DNA of 64,000 nt from the NCBI RefSeq assembly GCF_004403945.1, contig NZ_SOHM01000008.1, positions 60,742-124,741 on the forward strand. The letters run 5' to 3'. The notes beneath the pieces are model-generated. The model made no database searches and was not told where the DNA came from. It saw nothing but the letters and a program-made list of their open reading frames with translations. Source of the DNA: Cryobacterium lactosi. Lineage in GTDB: Bacteria; Actinomycetota; Actinomycetes; Actinomycetales; Microbacteriaceae. This document shows, in pieces, positions 62,683 to 64,000 of this stretch (the first letter of the stretch is position 1; each line of letters opens with the position of its first letter). The translations under genes were made by a program, and so were the position numbers.

Positions 62683-63954
62683 CTACAGGGTCAGCAGCGA
62701 GAAGATCGGGCCGACGGCCATCGCGGCCATGTACCAGGTGAGCAGCGTGGCCAGGGTGCCGATGATCAGCAGCCACTTGGGGTAGCGGTAGCCGTTCATC
62801 AGGTCGCCGCGGAACCAGCCGATGTACATGAAGATGGTGAGGCCGATCGGCAGGATCAGACCGTTGAAGCCGCCGACGAACACCATCAGGGTGGCCGGGG
62901 CGGTGCCGATCAGTAGGTAGACCGCGAGTGAGACGACGATGAAGACGATGGTGGCGAAGTCGGCGGCGCGGCCGACGATCTTCTTGGAGAAGACGGGCAG
63001 GAACGACACCGAGGTGTACGCGGCGCCGATGATGCTGGTGATCGCGGCGATCCAGAAGATCGCGCCGAAGACGCGGAGGCCGAATTCGCCGGCCGCGGCC
63101 TGGAAGGCCTGGGCGGCCGGGTTGGCGGCGGCACCCGTCGTGTCGATGACCACGCCGCTGGCGACGACGCCGAGGATCGCCAGGAACAGGACGTACCGCA
63201 TGATGCCGGTGACCAGGATGCCGTTGAAGGCCGCGCGGGAGACCTCCTTGACGTGTTCAACACCGGCGGTGCCGCTGGCGAGCAGGCGGTGGGCGCCGGC
63301 GTAGGTGATGTAGCCGCCGACGGTGCCGCCCACGATGGTGGTGATGGTGGCGAAGTTGATCTCGTCGGGCAGCACGGTCTGGCGCAGCGCATCCCCGATG
63401 GGCGGCTGGGAGAGGAATGCCACGATCACGGTGAGCACGATCATGACGAGCCCAGCGATGACCACGACCCTGTCGACGACGGCGCCGGCCCGCTTGGCGA
63501 GGAAGATCGTGATGGCGAACAGGGCGCTGAGCAGCCCGCCGATCTTCGCGTCGAGTCCGGTGAGCACGTTCAGGCCCAGGCCGGCGCCGGCGATGTTGCC
63601 GATGTTGAAGACCAGTCCGCCGAGGATGACGAGGAAGGCGAGCACGAAGCCGCTGCCAGGGATGGCGAGGTTGGCCAGCTCGGGGGCGCGCTTGCCGCTG
63701 ACCGTGATCATGCGCCAGATGTTCAGCTGCACGGCGAAGTCGATCAGGATCGACGCGAGGATGCCGAAGGCGAACGCGGCGCCCATCTGCGCGGTGAAGG
63801 TGGCCGTCTGGGTGATGAAGCCGGGGCCGATGGCCGAGGTGGCCATGAGGAACAGGGCGCCGATCAGGGCGGTGCGGCGGCTCTTGGCGACGCTGCGGAT
63901 GCTGGCCTGTTCGGTGGGTTCCGCGGATGTGGTGGTCGGGGTGGGGTCGGTCAC
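62683..63954 (-). CDS. NRAMP-family transporter (YcsG-like)
   Basis: 423 residues with about 11 membrane segments: [21 protein letters not shown] (the GPG site of NRAMP helix 1), [48 protein letters not shown]. The helix-1 metal-ligand motif DPGN is replaced by GPGF, so this branch, which sits beside pxpA in many genomes (YcsG), may carry an organic acid instead of a metal. GTG start at 63954 with a weak GGATG 7 bp before it. First gene of the operon; its promoter lies off the contig or under the G run. Confidence 0.88.
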   Translation of the reverse strand: MTDPTPTTTSAEPTEQASIRSVAKSRRTALIGALFLMATSAIGPGFITQTATFTAQMGAAFAFGILASILIDFAVQLNIWRMITVSGKRAPELANLAIPGSGFVLAFLVILGGLVFNIGNIAGAGLGLNVLTGLDAKIGGLLSALFAITIFLAKRAGAVVDRVVVIAGLVMIVLTVIVAFLSQPPIGDALRQTVLPDEINFATITTIVGGTVGGYITYAGAHRLLASGTAGVEHVKEVSRAAFNGILVTGIMRYVLFLAILGVVASGVVIDTTGAAANPAAQAFQAAAGEFGLRVFGAIFWIAAITSIIGAAYTSVSFLPVFSKKIVGRAADFATIVFIVVSLAVYLLIGTAPATLMVFVGGFNGLILPIGLTIFMYIGWFRGDLMNGYRYPKWLLIIGTLATLLTWYMAAMAVGPIFSLLTL

Positions 63955-63974
63955 TGAGGCACATCCATTTCGTC

Positions 63975-64000
63975 GGGGGGGGGGGGGGGGGGGGGGGGGG
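63975..64000. other. Poly-G run at contig end (probable artefact)
   Basis: Twenty-six G residues finish the window. Natural G runs of this length are not expected here; two-colour sequencers call missing signal as G, so this looks like unremoved read noise at a contig end. The true upstream flank of the transporter is therefore unknown. Confidence 0.85.

Overview
The window is high-GC actinobacterial DNA, most likely from the Microbacteriaceae; Cryobacterium or a close relative is a guess. The support is the DUF222/HNH endonuclease, a dnaK-grpE-dnaJ-hspR operon with HAIR operators, many GTG starts, 4-bp ATGA/GTGA overlaps and many apparently leaderless genes. It looks like chromosomal DNA at a contig end: the last 26 bases are a pure G run that looks like a sequencing artefact, and the first gene is cut by the left edge. 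I found no rRNA, tRNA, CRISPR array, insertion sequence or phage genes. No gene-free gap exceeds 300 bases; the largest is 12013-12295, which holds two divergent promoters and no structure I could identify.

Layout. 1-7747: a carbohydrate (probably uronate or polysaccharide) locus. A sugar-binding lipoprotein and a DUF2264 protein run leftward; a heparinase II/III-like lyase, a DeoR-LacI hybrid regulator, an acyltransferase fused to a toroid-like domain and a ThuA protein run rightward as one overlapping operon. 7759-12012: a leftward sulfur-type operon of a flavin monooxygenase and a MetNIQ-type transporter. 12296-18221: an amine catabolism operon of aldehyde dehydrogenase, copper amine oxidase, universal stress protein and APC permease. 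18225-20278: an MFS exporter and MerR regulator under a MerR-type promoter. 20458-25849: a membrane glycosyltransferase-like protein, a phosphatase, a DUF222/HNH gene bracketed by short repeats, and an rRNA methyltransferase. 25949-34975: a SWIM/SNF2 helicase and assorted housekeeping or metabolic genes.

35060-38218: an oxidoreductase cluster (two aldo/keto reductases, an epimerase-like enzyme and a small monooxygenase) with a LysR gene convergent to it. 39236-43302: the heat-shock operon with two HAIR sites; the second lies between dnaK and a divergent two-component system at 43355-45720. 45731-52698: single genes, two tandem paralogous lipoproteins and three metabolic enzymes. 52695-58486: several small regulator/target units (TetR with an EF-G-binding-type protein, TetR with an EamA exporter, MerR with a SnoaL-like protein) whose operators can be read directly. 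58500-63954: a 5-oxoprolinase-type operon (NRAMP-like transporter, PxpA, fused PxpB-PxpC, biotin carboxylase-BCCP).

No single unit can be declared a new system from sequence alone. The best candidates for a second look are the acyltransferase-toroid fusion in the lyase operon, the oxoprolinase operon whose enzymes match the parts of a split urea carboxylase, the MerR gene with a slipped 8-bp duplication and two matching operators, the 71-bp palindromic element that supplies the end of the EamA gene, and the twin HAIR region.
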